Positions 15,992 through 25,549 of a stretch of 64,000 bases of DNA are shown in pieces; position 1 is the first letter of the stretch; each line of letters starts with the position of its first letter. Location: contig JABTUC010000008.1 of assembly GCA_015075545.1 (NCBI GenBank), forward strand, positions 1 through 64,000. Reading direction: 5' to 3'. Both the position numbers and the translations under genes were made by a program. The notes beneath the pieces are model-generated. The model did not search any database. It was not told the origin of the DNA and was given only the letters and a program-made list of their open reading frames with translations. The DNA is from Ideonella sp. (lineage in GTDB: Bacteria > Pseudomonadota > Gammaproteobacteria > Burkholderiales > Burkholderiaceae_C).

Positions 15992-17812
15992 GTGCCGGCT
16001 GCGATTCTCACCCATGTTCGCTGCGACACCGTGAGCCTCGATCTGGCGATGGTCGGCAACTGCGCGATCAGCGCGCTGATCGACGCGCGCGGACGCATCG
16101 TCTGGTGGTGCCTGCCGCGTTTCGACGGCGACCCCGTGTTCTACGCGCTGCTCGGGGCCTCGGCGGCCGACGCCGACGACGGCTTCTTCGCGGTCGAGCT
16201 CGAGTCGATGCAGCGCGCCGAGCAGAGCTACGACCCGAGCACCGCGATCGTGCGCACGCGGCTGTACGACGCCTCCGGGCAAGGCATCGAGATCGCCGAT
16301 TTCGCGCCGCGCTTCGAACTGCACGGCCGCATGTTCCGCCCGGCGCAACTGGTGCGCCGCGTCAGCCCGCTGCACGGCCATCCGCGGGTGCGCATCGTGG
16401 TGCGGCCGCGCGGCGACTGGGGCAGCGCCGTGCCGACGCTGACGCGCGGCAGCAACCACCTGCGCTACGTGCTGCCGTCGACCACGCTGCGGCTGAACAC
16501 CAGCGCGCCGCCCACCTACGTGGCCGACGCCACCTGGTTCTCGCTGCACTCGCCGGTGAGCCTGGTGCTCGGGCCCGACGAGACGCTGTCGGGCAACATC
16601 GACGAGACGGCGCGCGACTTCGAGGAGCAGACCTCGCGCTACTGGCGGCACTGGACGCGCCGTCTGGCGCTGCCGCTGCAGTGGCAGGACGCGGTGATCC
16701 GCGCCGCGATCACGCTGAAGCTGTGCCAGTTCGAGGAGACCGGCGCCATCGTCGCGGCGATGACCACCAGCATTCCCGAGGCGCCGGCCAGCGGCCGCAA
16801 CTGGGACTACCGCTACTGCTGGTTGCGCGACGCCTTCTTCGTCGTGCGCGCGCTCAACGCGCTGGCCGAGGTGGGCACGATGGAAGACTACCTGCGCTGG
16901 CTGCACGACGTGGTGCGGCACAGCGACGACCACGTGCAGCCGCTGTACGGCATTGCGCTGGAGCACGAGCTGACCGAGCGCATCGTCACGTCGCTGCCCG
17001 GCTACGCCGGCATGGGCCCGGTGCGCGTGGGCAACCAGGCGTTCGAACACAGGCAGCACGACGTCTACGGCAACATCGTGCTCGGCTCGTCGCAGGCGTT
17101 TCACGACCACCGCCTGTTCCGCCGCGCCGACCGGCGCGACTTCGATCTGCTCGAGCGCGTAGGCGAGCAGGCCTGGGTGCTGCACGACCAGCCCGACGCC
17201 GGCATCTGGGAGCTGCGCACCCGCGCGCGCGTGCACACCTCGTCGTCGCTGATGTGCTGGGCCGCGTGCGACCGCCTGGGCAAGGCCGCGCTCGTGCTGG
17301 GGCTGCCCGAGCGTGCAGCGCACTGGCGCGAGCGCGCCGAGCGCGTGCGTGCGCGCATCCTGCACGAGGCGTGGAGCGAGTCGCGCCAGGCCTTCGTCGA
17401 GAGCTTCGGCGGCAAGGATCTCGACGCCAGCGTGCTGCTGATGGGCGAGGTGGGGTTTCTCGACGCGCGCGACCCGCGCTTCGTCGCCACCGTCGAGGCG
17501 CTCGAGCGCACGCTCGGCGACGGGCCGTTCATGCGCCGCTACGAGGCGGCCGACGACTTCGGCGTGCCGCAGACCGCGTTCAACGTCTGCGCGTTCTGGC
17601 GCGTCGACGCGCTGGCGCGCATCGGGCGGCACGAACAGGCGCGCGAATACTTCGAGGCGCTGCTCGCGCACCGCAACCCGCTGGGGCTGCTGTCGGAAGA
17701 CATCGACCCGAAAACCGGGCGACTGTGGGGCAACTTTCCGCAGACCTATTCGATGGTGGGCATCGTCAACGGCGCGATGCAGCTCTCGGCGCCGTGGGAT
17801 CGGGTGGTCTGA
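15992..17812 (+). CDS. Glycoside hydrolase family 15 protein (glucoamylase/trehalase type)
   Basis: A 606-residue cytoplasmic enzyme (no signal peptide). The N-terminal beta domain opens with LDLAMVGNCAISALIDARGR and WWCLPRFDGDPVF; the (alpha/alpha)6 catalytic domain has NWDYRYCWLRDAFF near residue 270 and, towards the end, ADDFGVPQTAFNVCAFW and LLSEDIDPKTGRLWGNFPQ, where GH15 enzymes carry the catalytic Glu pair. GTG at 15992 is used as start; a second GTG at 16031 is also possible. It diverges from otsA with 55 bases between, so a trehalose or maltodextrin substrate is likely by context, not proven. Confidence 0.9.
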   Translation: MPAAILTHVRCDTVSLDLAMVGNCAISALIDARGRIVWWCLPRFDGDPVFYALLGASAADADDGFFAVELESMQRAEQSYDPSTAIVRTRLYDASGQGIEIADFAPRFELHGRMFRPAQLVRRVSPLHGHPRVRIVVRPRGDWGSAVPTLTRGSNHLRYVLPSTTLRLNTSAPPTYVADATWFSLHSPVSLVLGPDETLSGNIDETARDFEEQTSRYWRHWTRRLALPLQWQDAVIRAAITLKLCQFEETGAIVAAMTTSIPEAPASGRNWDYRYCWLRDAFFVVRALNALAEVGTMEDYLRWLHDVVRHSDDHVQPLYGIALEHELTERIVTSLPGYAGMGPVRVGNQAFEHRQHDVYGNIVLGSSQAFHDHRLFRRADRRDFDLLERVGEQAWVLHDQPDAGIWELRTRARVHTSSSLMCWAACDRLGKAALVLGLPERAAHWRERAERVRARILHEAWSESRQAFVESFGGKDLDASVLLMGEVGFLDARDPRFVATVEALERTLGDGPFMRRYEAADDFGVPQTAFNVCAFWRVDALARIGRHEQAREYFEALLAHRNPLGLLSEDIDPKTGRLWGNFPQTYSMVGIVNGAMQLSAPWDRVV

Positions 17813-17847
17813 TGCGGCGCCACGGCGCCTGAACCCGAGGGTCGGTC

Positions 17848-18792
17848 ATGAACCAGCCACGCCAGAAGTACCAGCGCCTGATCGACCACTGCACGGCACT
17901 GCCGCCGACGCCGACCGCGGTGGCCCATCCGTGCGACCACGCCTCGCTCGACGGCGCGCTGCAGGCTGCGAAACTGGGCCTCATCGCGCCGCTGCTGGTG
18001 GGGCCGCGCGCGCGCATCGAGGCCGTGGCGCGCAACCACGCGCTCGACCTGTCGGGCCTGGAGATCGTCGACACGCCGCACAGCCACGCCTCGGCGGCCG
18101 CCGCGGTGCAACTGGTGCGCGAGGGCAAGGCGCAGGCGCTGATGAAAGGCAGCCTGCACACCGACGAACTGATGTCGGCCGTGGTGGCGCGCGAGGGCGG
18201 CCTGCGCACCGAGCGTCGCGTCAGCCACTGCTACGTGATGGACGTGCCGTCGCTCGAGCACGAACTGATCATCACCGACGCCGCGGTCAACATCGCGCCG
18301 ACGCTGGAGGACAAGATCGACATCCTGCAGAACGCGATCGACCTCGCGCACGCGATGCACGTGCCCGAGGTGCGGGTGGCGATCCTGTCGGCGGCGGAGA
18401 CCGTCAACCCGAAGATGCCCTCCACCATCGAAGCCGCGGCACTGTGCAAGATGGTCGACCGCGGCCAGATCACCGGCGCGCTGGTCGACGGCCCGCTGGC
18501 GCTCGACAATGCGATCAACCTCGAGGCCGCGCGCATCAAGCAGATCGCCTCGCCGGTGGCCGGGCGCGCCAACGTGCTGCTGGTGCCCGACCTCGAGGCC
18601 GGCAACATGCTGGCCAAGAGCCTGTCGTTCATGGCCGGTGCCGAGGCCGCCGGCATCGTGCTCGGCGCTCGCGTGCCGATCGTGCTCACCAGCCGCGCCG
18701 ACTCGCTGGCTTCGCGCCTGGCCTCGTGCGCGGTGGCGGTGCTGGTGGCGCAAGCACGCCACGACAGTGCCAAGGCGATCGGCCGGGGGTGA
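17848..18792 (+). CDS. Phosphate acetyl/butyryltransferase family protein
   Basis: A 314-residue enzyme of the PTA/PTB family, exchanging CoA for phosphate on a short acyl group. Marks are HPCDHASLDGALQAAKLGLI, ALMKGSLHTDELMSAVV, HCYVMDVPSLEHELIITD, VAILSAAETVNPKMPSTIEA, ALVDGPLALDNAI and NVLLVPDLEAGNML. It lacks the N-terminal MaoC-like region sometimes fused to this domain. The acetate kinase gene follows after 4 bases, which makes an acyl-phosphate/ATP module with the kinase. Whether it prefers acetyl- or butyryl-CoA cannot be told. Confidence 0.92.
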   Translation: MNQPRQKYQRLIDHCTALPPTPTAVAHPCDHASLDGALQAAKLGLIAPLLVGPRARIEAVARNHALDLSGLEIVDTPHSHASAAAAVQLVREGKAQALMKGSLHTDELMSAVVAREGGLRTERRVSHCYVMDVPSLEHELIITDAAVNIAPTLEDKIDILQNAIDLAHAMHVPEVRVAILSAAETVNPKMPSTIEAAALCKMVDRGQITGALVDGPLALDNAINLEAARIKQIASPVAGRANVLLVPDLEAGNMLAKSLSFMAGAEAAGIVLGARVPIVLTSRADSLASRLASCAVAVLVAQARHDSAKAIGRG

Positions 18793-18796
18793 CGCC

Positions 18797-19996
18797 GTGA
18801 CCGACATGGTGCTGGTGCTCAACGCCGGCTCGTCGAGCATCAAGTTCCGCGCCTTCGACGCCGCTGCCGAGCGCCTGCTGCTGCGCGGCCAGATCGAGGG
18901 CCTCTACACGGCGGCGCGCTTTCGCGCCAGCGATGCCGCGGGCGCGACGCTCGGCACGCACGAGTGGCCGGGCGGCTCGCCGCTCGGGCACGACCGCGCC
19001 CTCGCCTTCCTGATGGAGTTCCTGCACGGCCGGGTCGACGGGCATCGGCTCGTCGCGGTGGGCCACCGCGTCGTCCATGGCGGCCTGGCGTTCACCCGGC
19101 CGGTGCGCGTGACCCCCGCGCTGCTCGCCTCGCTGGCCAGGCTGTCGCCGCTGGCGCCGCTGCACCAGCCGCACAACCTGAAGGCGATCGAGGTGCTGGC
19201 GCAGTTGCAGCACGACCTGCCGCAGGTGGCCTGCTTCGACACCGCGTTCCACCGCACGCACAGCGAGCTGGCGCAGGCCTACGCGCTGCCCGCGTCGATC
19301 ACCGCGCACGGCGTGCGGCGCTACGGCTTCCACGGTCTGTCGTACGAGTACATCGCCGGCGTGCTGCCGCGCTTCGACGCGCGCGCCGCGGCGGGGCGCA
19401 CGATCGTCGCGCACCTGGGCAACGGCAGCAGCGCCTGCGCGCTGGTGGCCGGGCGCAGCGTCGCCAGCACGATGGGCTTCACAACCGTCGACGGCCTGCC
19501 GATGGGCACGCGCTGCGGCAGCCTCGATCCCGGTGTGATCCTCTACCTGATCGACGAGCTGAAGATGGATGCGCGCACCATCGAGCGGCTGATCTACGAG
19601 CAATCGGGCCTGCTCGGTGTGTCGGAGCTGTCGAGCGACATGCGAACGCTGCTGGCCAGCGACGACGCCCGCGCGCGCTTCGCGATCGACCTCTACGTGC
19701 ACCGCATCGGCCGCGAGATCGGCTCGCTGGCCGCCGCCGCGCAGGGTGTCGACGCGCTGGTGTTCACCGCCGGCATCGGCGAGAACGCGGTGGCCATCCG
19801 CCAGCGCGTGTGCGAGCAGGCGTCGTGGCTCGGCGTGCGGCTCGACGCCGCGGCCAACGCCGCCGGCGGCCCGCGCATCAGCCGCGCCGACAGCCCGGTG
19901 GCCGCCTGGGTGATCCCGACCGACGAAGAGCTGATGATCGCGCGCCACACGCGCCAGGTGCTGGCGGCTGCGGGCGACGGCCGCGCGGCTCCGTAG
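18797..19996 (+). CDS. ackA: Acetate kinase
   Basis: A 399-residue ASKHA-fold kinase interconverting acetate + ATP and acetyl phosphate. Motifs in order: VLNAGSSSIKFR, GHRVVHGG, CFDTAFHRTH, YGFHGLSYEYI, VAHLGNGSSACAL, TMGFTTVDGLPMGTRCGSLD and VFTAGIGENAVAIR. GTG at 18797 is the likely start (coupled, 4 bases after the acyltransferase stop); an ATG three codons inside is an alternative. With the upstream gene it gives substrate-level ATP from acyl-CoA or acetate activation. Confidence 0.95.
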   Translation: MTDMVLVLNAGSSSIKFRAFDAAAERLLLRGQIEGLYTAARFRASDAAGATLGTHEWPGGSPLGHDRALAFLMEFLHGRVDGHRLVAVGHRVVHGGLAFTRPVRVTPALLASLARLSPLAPLHQPHNLKAIEVLAQLQHDLPQVACFDTAFHRTHSELAQAYALPASITAHGVRRYGFHGLSYEYIAGVLPRFDARAAAGRTIVAHLGNGSSACALVAGRSVASTMGFTTVDGLPMGTRCGSLDPGVILYLIDELKMDARTIERLIYEQSGLLGVSELSSDMRTLLASDDARARFAIDLYVHRIGREIGSLAAAAQGVDALVFTAGIGENAVAIRQRVCEQASWLGVRLDAAANAAGGPRISRADSPVAAWVIPTDEELMIARHTRQVLAAAGDGRAAP

Positions 19997-20053
19997 CGGG
20001 CCGAGCCGACGGTGCGGCCGCGCAGGGGCCCGGGGCCGCGCGATGTGCGCCGG

Positions 20054-20755
20054 TCAGCTCCCGAGCCAGCGGCGCTGGCTGGCGAGCTTGCGCGCCGCGG
20101 CAACGCCCGGGGGCGCCTGTTCGCGCAGCCGCGGCCACAGGCGCAGCAGCAGTTCGGCCGTGGCCATCGTGTCGGCCGCCGCCTGATGACGCTGCGCACA
20201 GCGGATGCCGAAGTGGCCCATCCAGTCGTCGAGCGCCTGCGCGCGCACCTCGGGGTACAGCACCGCGGCCAGCGGCGCCAGGTCGAGCCACGGGTTGGCC
20301 GGCACCGGCAGGCCGGTCGACGCGAGATGGCGCTCGATCAGCGTGCGGTCGAAAGCGGCATGAAAGGCCACCAGCGGCGAGCGCCCGGCGAAGCGCATGA
20401 ACTCGCCCAGCGCCGCCAGCGGCTCGACGCCGGCGCGCTGGCGGCCGACGCCGATGCCGTGCAGCAGGATGTTGGCGCGATCGGGCGGCGCCTGCGGCTG
20501 GCGCAGCACGACCTCGAAGCTGTCGGCCAGCACGATGCAGGCATGCCCGGCCGCGATGTGCACCCCGATGGCCGCGATGGCCAGCAGGCTGTCGTGCGCC
20601 GCGTCGAGCCCGCTGGCCTCGACGTCGAGCACCACCCAGCGCGCGTCGTCGACGACGGCGCGCACCGATGTCAGGCGCTGCAGCCAGCTCAACGCCCGAC
20701 GCTCCATGCGCGGGCGAGCGGCGCGTGCGTGCGGCGCACGGCCGTCGGGCCGCAT
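20054..20755 (-). CDS. DEDDh 3'-5' exonuclease (DNA polymerase III epsilon-like)
   Basis: A 233-residue (or 217 from the ATG at 20707) exonuclease. The four acidic residues and His are present: VVLDVEASGLD (D and E), FHAAFDRTLIERHL (D) and HQAAADTMATAELLL (H and D). Such free-standing epsilon-like exonucleases often accompany the cNMP/CBS/DUF294 gene and VC_2705-type symporter, as here: it begins 13 bases after that gene on the same strand. Role in this neighbourhood is unknown; it is not the replicative DnaQ by context. Confidence 0.88.
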   Translation of the reverse strand: MRPDGRAPHARAARPRMERRALSWLQRLTSVRAVVDDARWVVLDVEASGLDAAHDSLLAIAAIGVHIAAGHACIVLADSFEVVLRQPQAPPDRANILLHGIGVGRQRAGVEPLAALGEFMRFAGRSPLVAFHAAFDRTLIERHLASTGLPVPANPWLDLAPLAAVLYPEVRAQALDDWMGHFGIRCAQRHQAAADTMATAELLLRLWPRLREQAPPGVAAARKLASQRRWLGS

Positions 20756-20768
20756 CGGTGGTGCGCCA

Positions 20769-22628
20769 TCACCGCTGGTAGTCCAGCTCGATGCGCTGTC
20801 GCAGCGAGTGCGCGACGCGCAGGCTCTCCTTCAGCACGCGCAGTTCGATCGCATTGAGCCGATCGACGTCGATCACGTTGGGTGGGGCGTCGGCGGGGCG
20901 TGCATCGTCGAGCTGGTTGCGCAGCCGCAGCATCTGCACGAACTCGAACGAAGCGACCCACGACTCGCCCTCGGCGACAGGCAGCCGCAGCGCCTTGGCC
21001 ACCGCGAGCAGCCGCTCGCGCGTGCTCGACGCCTCGAGGCCGTGCGCCAGCGCGTACAGGCGCGCGGCGTCGACGAACAGCGCGCTGCCGCGCAGCTTGA
21101 GGTCGATCGTGCGCACGCCGCCGGCATCGTGCGTCTCGATCGCGCCCAGCCAGTTCAACGGCGCGCGGGTGCGCAGCACGTTGTCGGCCATCTGCTTGAT
21201 GAAGCGCGGCACGCGCGCCGGCTCGCGCAGCAGCATCGCGCGCAGCGGCTGCGCCAGCTCGATCGTGCCGGCCAGCGGCCGCAGGTCGAAGTAGATGCTG
21301 GCGGCGAGCAGATCCTCCGGCGCGCCGTGCTCGATCCAGTGCGCGAAGCGCTCGCGCCACTCGTCGACCGACAGGCAGCAGTCGGGGTTGCCGGCCATCA
21401 CGTTGCCCTTGCACAGCGGGTAGCCGCAGGCGTCGAGCGCCTCGTTGACGCTGCGCCCGAACGCCAGCCACGCCGGGCGGTCGGCCTGCGGGTTGTTGCT
21501 CGCGAAGGCCAGGCCGTTGTCCTGGTCGGTGGCCACCGTCTGCTCGCTGCGTCCCTCGGAGCCGAAGGCGAGCCAGCAGGCGTGCCGCAGGTCCAGGGCG
21601 TGAGCGTGCGCCTGAAGCTGCACCAGCGTCACGGTGAGCACGTCGTTGAGATGGCTGATCAGCTCGGTGAGCTGGCGCGCCTGCACGCCCTGGCCGAGCA
21701 GGCTGCGCGCGAAGCGCCGGATGTCGGCGGCCGCGCGCTGCAGCGCCGGCAGGTCGGCCGCGGCGCGAATGCGCGTCGAGAGCTGCTTGAGCGACAGCCG
21801 CTGCAGCGCGAACAGGTCGCGCTCCGAGACGATGTGCACGAGGCGCCCGTGCTCGCACACCGGCAGGTGGCGCACGCCGTGGCGCGACATCAGCAGCGCG
21901 GCGTCCTGCAGCGTGTGCGACACGTCGAGCGTGTGCGCCGGCCGGCTCATCACCTCGGAGATCGGGGTGGCCAGCGGCAGCGCGGCGAGCGTGACGCGGT
22001 CGAGCACGTCGTGCCGAGTCAGGATGCCCAGCGGCGCCATGCCGTCGTCGACCACCACCACCGAGCCGACGCGCCGCTCGTGCATCTGCTGCAGCGCCTC
22101 GCGCAGCGGCGTTTGCGCGCCGCACGCCAGCGGCTGGCGCCGCGGCAGCGCACCCAGCGGCGTCTCGAGCGACTGCTCGTGCAGCACCTGCGAGGCGTAG
22201 CTCTCGCGCATCGCCTCGCGCGCCAGATCGAGCAGCAGCAGCGCGCGGCGCCGCAGGAACGCCGCGAACGGCGCGCTGACGCGCTCCAGCGCGCGCACCG
22301 CATCGGCCTCCAGCAGCAGGCAGAAGCAGTCTTCCTCGGCGGTGTAGGTCGACGTCGTCGGCTGCGCGCCGACCAGCGCACCCACCGCGAACAGGTCGCC
22401 GCTCTCGTACTGCACACGGCCCGAGATGCGCCCCTGGCGCAGCAGGTGCAGTGCCGTCACCGGCCCCATCGCCGGCGACAGCAGCACCTCGCCCGGCGCG
22501 AAGTACACCTCGCGCGCGGCGGCGGCGAACTGCCGCACGTGCTCGAAGCGCATCTGCGCGAACGGCGGGTACCGCATCAACTCGCGGCACAGGTTGTCGA
22601 GCAGGCTCGGTGACGGCGTGGCGGGCAT
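20769..22628 (-). CDS. cNMP-binding, CBS-pair and DUF294 nucleotidyltransferase-like protein
   Basis: A 619-residue multidomain regulator. A cyclic-nucleotide-binding-like domain spans about residues 10-130 (FAPGEVLLSPAMGPVTALHLLRQG). A CBS pair follows at about 150-280 (TPLREALQQMHERRVGSVVVVD; HTLQDAALLMSRHGVRHLPV). Next is a DUF294 nucleotidyltransferase-like core with GSEGRSEQTVATDQDNG near 380, and then a C-terminal helical domain. The ATG at 22628 starts at the normal cNMP domain; the frame stays open 29 codons upstream. In this gene group the protein is thought to sense nucleotides and control acetate/symporter use; its second-messenger ligand is unknown. Confidence 0.9.
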   Translation of the reverse strand: MPATPSPSLLDNLCRELMRYPPFAQMRFEHVRQFAAAAREVYFAPGEVLLSPAMGPVTALHLLRQGRISGRVQYESGDLFAVGALVGAQPTTSTYTAEEDCFCLLLEADAVRALERVSAPFAAFLRRRALLLLDLAREAMRESYASQVLHEQSLETPLGALPRRQPLACGAQTPLREALQQMHERRVGSVVVVDDGMAPLGILTRHDVLDRVTLAALPLATPISEVMSRPAHTLDVSHTLQDAALLMSRHGVRHLPVCEHGRLVHIVSERDLFALQRLSLKQLSTRIRAAADLPALQRAAADIRRFARSLLGQGVQARQLTELISHLNDVLTVTLVQLQAHAHALDLRHACWLAFGSEGRSEQTVATDQDNGLAFASNNPQADRPAWLAFGRSVNEALDACGYPLCKGNVMAGNPDCCLSVDEWRERFAHWIEHGAPEDLLAASIYFDLRPLAGTIELAQPLRAMLLREPARVPRFIKQMADNVLRTRAPLNWLGAIETHDAGGVRTIDLKLRGSALFVDAARLYALAHGLEASSTRERLLAVAKALRLPVAEGESWVASFEFVQMLRLRNQLDDARPADAPPNVIDVDRLNAIELRVLKESLRVAHSLRQRIELDYQR

Positions 22629-22717
22629 GGCGCGGGTGCCACGATCGTACCGGCGCGCAGCCTCCAGGTGCGCGCTCGAACGAATGTTCAGGTGCGGCTC
22701 TGGAGCCGCTCTCAAGC

Positions 22718-22738
22718 AAATGTGGCTCCGCCACTTTG
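22718..22738. other. Small stem-loop upstream of the CBS/DUF294 gene
   Basis: AAATGTGGC and GCCACTTTG around a TCC turn give a short 5-bp GC stem flanked by AAA/TTT. It lies between two genes of the same strand, and may be a weak terminator for the 156-residue hypothetical gene upstream. Confidence 0.35.
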
Positions 22739-22790
22739 ATTGAACCCCCCCGGGGGGCGGGGCGGGCCACCGGCCCGACCCTGGGGGTGC

Positions 22791-23261
22791 TCAGAAGCTG
22801 GCGAAGCGCGCCTTGAACTCGTTGGCGGCCTGCTGGCCGCGCGTGTTGGAGATGATCTGATGCGCCAGTTGCAGCAGCGGCGCGAGGTGCTCGCGCGAGG
22901 CAGCCTTCTCCATCTTGATCGCCAGCGATTCGCCGGCAGGCCCGGTGAGGTCGTTGAACGCGCGCACGGCCTCGGTGCGGAAGCTCGAGAACGACGGCTT
23001 CTCGGCAGCCGCCGCGTGCGCGGGGGCCGCCTTCTCGGGCTTGCGCGGCTCCTCGGCAACGCCTGCCATCTCGATGTAGCCCTGGGCGGCCAGCTCGTGC
23101 AGCGTCTCGGCGGCGTTCTGCGCGATCAGCCCGCGCAGCGCGTGCTCGTCGCGCGTGCCGTCGACCAGGATCAACGCCGTGCGCAGCCGCGGGCTCAGGC
23201 GGTGCGCCCGGGTGGCGATCTCCTCGGCCCCTTTGGATGTCTTGCGGTAGATGTTGGCCAT
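22791..23261 (-). CDS. Conserved hypothetical protein, two-part
   Basis: A 156-residue soluble protein I do not recognise by function. It starts MANIYRKTSKGAEEIATR, a pattern seen widely in Burkholderiales hypothetical proteins with an N-terminal region of the type that reads like a winged helix (HRLSPRLRTALILVDGTRDEHAL, LHELAAQGYIEM). A charged Ala/Pro/Lys linker follows (about residues 70-88), then a helical C-terminus (FNDLTGPAGESLAIKMEKA). No catalytic motif or signal peptide is seen. It lies between the symporter operon terminator and the CBS/DUF294 gene on the same strand. Confidence 0.75.
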   Translation of the reverse strand: MANIYRKTSKGAEEIATRAHRLSPRLRTALILVDGTRDEHALRGLIAQNAAETLHELAAQGYIEMAGVAEEPRKPEKAAPAHAAAAEKPSFSSFRTEAVRAFNDLTGPAGESLAIKMEKAASREHLAPLLQLAHQIISNTRGQQAANEFKARFASF

Positions 23262-23348
23262 GCCGAAGTCCCCGGTTCAACAGGCTCGCCGGCGCTGACG
23301 CAACCCACGCGCGGCTGACGAGCAGCTTACATCGCAGCCGCGGACGAG

Positions 23349-23384
23349 GGAAGAAAAGAGGCCGCACCCGTCGCCAGGTGCGGC
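23349..23384 (-). terminator. Rho-independent terminator of the symporter operon
   Basis: On the minus strand GCCGCACC ... GGTGCGGC forms an 8-bp stem with an 8-base loop followed by CTCTTTTCTT, directly downstream of the symporter gene. This is the clearest intrinsic terminator in the window. Confidence 0.85.
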
Positions 23385-23422
23385 CCGATGGTGAAAAAAG
23401 ACTCAGGCTTTGTTGCGGATGA

Positions 23423-25546
23423 TCACGCCTTGCTCAGCTTGAGGTCGGGGTAGCGCACGTGCTCGACCAGCTCCTGCGTCTCGCGCTTGGGCGCCGGCGT
23501 GAGCAGGCTCACGATGATGATCACCGCGAAACCGATCGGCACCCCGAACAGGCCGGCCGAGATCGGCTGGATGTCCCACCACAGTTCCACCGGCTTGGTG
23601 ACACCGAACAGGCCGCGCATCCATGCCTGGGTGGTGGCCATGTAGTAGAACGTGGTGCCCAGGCCGGCGATCATGCCCAGAGTCGCGCCCCACTTGCTGG
23701 CGCGCTTCCAGAACACGCCCAGCACCAGCGCCGGGAAGAACGCCGAAGCCGCGAACGAGAACGCCGCCGACACCAGGAACAGGATGTCGGCCGGTTTCTG
23801 CGACGCCACGTAGGCCGCCAGCAGCGCCACCACCACCAGCAGCGCCTTCGACAGCGTGACGCGGCGCGCGGTGGAGGCGTTGGGGTCGATCATCTTGTAG
23901 TACAGGTCGTGGCTGAGCGCGTTGGCGATCGTCAGCAGCAGGCCGTCGGCGGTGGACAGCGCCGCCGCCAGGCCGCCGGCGGCGACCATGCCCGAAATCA
24001 CGTATGGCAGGCCGCCGATCTCCGGCGTCGCCAGCACGATGATGTCGCCGCCGATCTTCATCTCGCCGAGCTGCAGGATGCCGTCCTTGTTGATGTCGAC
24101 CACCGACAGCAGCGCCGGGTCGACGCGCGCCCAGTTGCTGATCCAGGCCGGCAGCTTGTCGAACGGCGTTCCAATCAGCACGTTGAACACCTCGTACTTC
24201 ACCAGCACCGCCAGCGCCGGCGCGGTGAAGTACAAAAGGAAGATGAAGAACAGGCTCCAGGCCACCGACTGCCGCGCCTCGCGCACCGACGGCGTGGTGT
24301 AGTAGCGCATCAGGATGTGCGGCAGCGCCGCGGTGCCCACCATCAGGCAGAACACCAGCGCCAGGAAGTTGCGGCGCGACACGTCGAACGCGTTCTTCGC
24401 CTTCGCGTCGCCGTTGGGGTCGCCGGCGAAGACCTGCGCGTGCGGCGGCATTCCCGCCAGCGGCTTGGCACGCGCGAGGTTGGCGTTGCGTGCGGCAGTC
24501 CACGCCTTCTTGGCGTCGTCGACGTTCTTCGGCAGCGTCGCCAACGCCCGCTCGGCGGCCTGGATCTCGGCCACCGGGCCGTTGGCGGCCTTCAACTGCG
24601 AGAGCTTGCCCTCGGCGGCGGCGCGGTCGGCCTCGAGCGCTGCGCCCGGATCCTTCAGCTTGGCGTCGAGGTCGTCGGCGTTCTTCTTGAAGATCGCGAT
24701 GACCTCCTGCTCCTTCGGGTCGGCGATGAGCTGCTTCTCCTTGGCCGAGACCTCCTTGAGCTTGTAGCCGTAGAAGAACTGCGGCACCGGCACGCTGCTC
24801 TGCTTCACGCCGAGCCAGATCACCGGCACCAGGTAGGCGATGATCAGAATGATGTACTGCGCCACCTGCGTCCAGGTGACGGCACGCATGCCGCCGAGGA
24901 ACGAGCACACCAGGATGCCGCCCAGGCCGACGAAGATGCCGATCTCGAACGCCAGGCCCGACAGCCGCGTGGTGATGATGCCCACGCCGTAGATCTGCGA
25001 CACCACGTAGGTGAACGAGCACAGGATCGCCGCCACGATGCCGATCAGCCGCGGCAGGTTGCCCTCGTAGCGGGCGCCGAGAAAGTCGGGGATCGTGAAC
25101 TGCCCGAACTTGCGCAGGTACGGCGCCAGGAACAGCGCCACCAGGCAGTAGCCGCCGGTCCAGCCCATGATGAACGCCAAGCCGCCGTAACCGGTGAGGT
25201 ACAGCGTGCCGGCCATGCCGATGAACGACGCCGCGCTCATCCAGTCGGCACCGGTGGCCATGCCGTTGTACATCGCCGGCACGCGGCGACCGGCCACGTA
25301 GTACTCGGCGGCGTCGGTGGTGCGGCTCATGATGCCGATGCCGGCATACAGCCCCACCGTCGCCAGCAGGAACAGCAGGCCGATCCAGGTGCGCGGCAGG
25401 CCCATCTGCTCGAGCACCGCGATGATGAGGATGAAGGTGATGAAGCCGCCGGTGTACCAGCCGTACACCTTGTTCAACTGCGCCCTGAAAGCGCGGTTGG
25501 CCGCGCCGCTGGTGGCAGCGCCGTGCCCGAATCCCAAGCCAGCCAT
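23423..25546 (-). CDS. Sodium:solute symporter, VC_2705-type large subunit
   Basis: A 707-residue inner-membrane transporter of the SSS family, most like the acetate/ActP-related VC_2705 subfamily that pairs with a DUF4212 small subunit. About 13 hydrophobic segments are visible, with AEYYVAGRRVPAMYNGMATGADW and MSAASFIGMAG near residues 80-112. A hydrophilic block of about 140 residues (about 248-390, rich in Lys/Asp/Ala) interrupts the membrane part, and a canonical EF-hand-like loop (DINKDGILQLGE, residues 484-495) lies in another loop. It starts 3 bases after the DUF4212 gene. Substrate is probably acetate or another short acid, inferred from the neighbouring ackA region. Confidence 0.9.
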   Translation of the reverse strand: MAGLGFGHGAATSGAANRAFRAQLNKVYGWYTGGFITFILIIAVLEQMGLPRTWIGLLFLLATVGLYAGIGIMSRTTDAAEYYVAGRRVPAMYNGMATGADWMSAASFIGMAGTLYLTGYGGLAFIMGWTGGYCLVALFLAPYLRKFGQFTIPDFLGARYEGNLPRLIGIVAAILCSFTYVVSQIYGVGIITTRLSGLAFEIGIFVGLGGILVCSFLGGMRAVTWTQVAQYIILIIAYLVPVIWLGVKQSSVPVPQFFYGYKLKEVSAKEKQLIADPKEQEVIAIFKKNADDLDAKLKDPGAALEADRAAAEGKLSQLKAANGPVAEIQAAERALATLPKNVDDAKKAWTAARNANLARAKPLAGMPPHAQVFAGDPNGDAKAKNAFDVSRRNFLALVFCLMVGTAALPHILMRYYTTPSVREARQSVAWSLFFIFLLYFTAPALAVLVKYEVFNVLIGTPFDKLPAWISNWARVDPALLSVVDINKDGILQLGEMKIGGDIIVLATPEIGGLPYVISGMVAAGGLAAALSTADGLLLTIANALSHDLYYKMIDPNASTARRVTLSKALLVVVALLAAYVASQKPADILFLVSAAFSFAASAFFPALVLGVFWKRASKWGATLGMIAGLGTTFYYMATTQAWMRGLFGVTKPVELWWDIQPISAGLFGVPIGFAVIIIVSLLTPAPKRETQELVEHVRYPDLKLSKA

Positions 25547-25549
25547 GGT

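Noticed and set aside
12932-17671. A 1579-codon open frame on the minus strand across otsB, otsA and GH15 regions
   Set aside because: Only the last about 250 codons (otsB) read as a protein; the rest is low-complexity Arg/Ala/Pro/His text opposite or out of frame with otsA and GH15. Long spurious frames are expected at this GC content.
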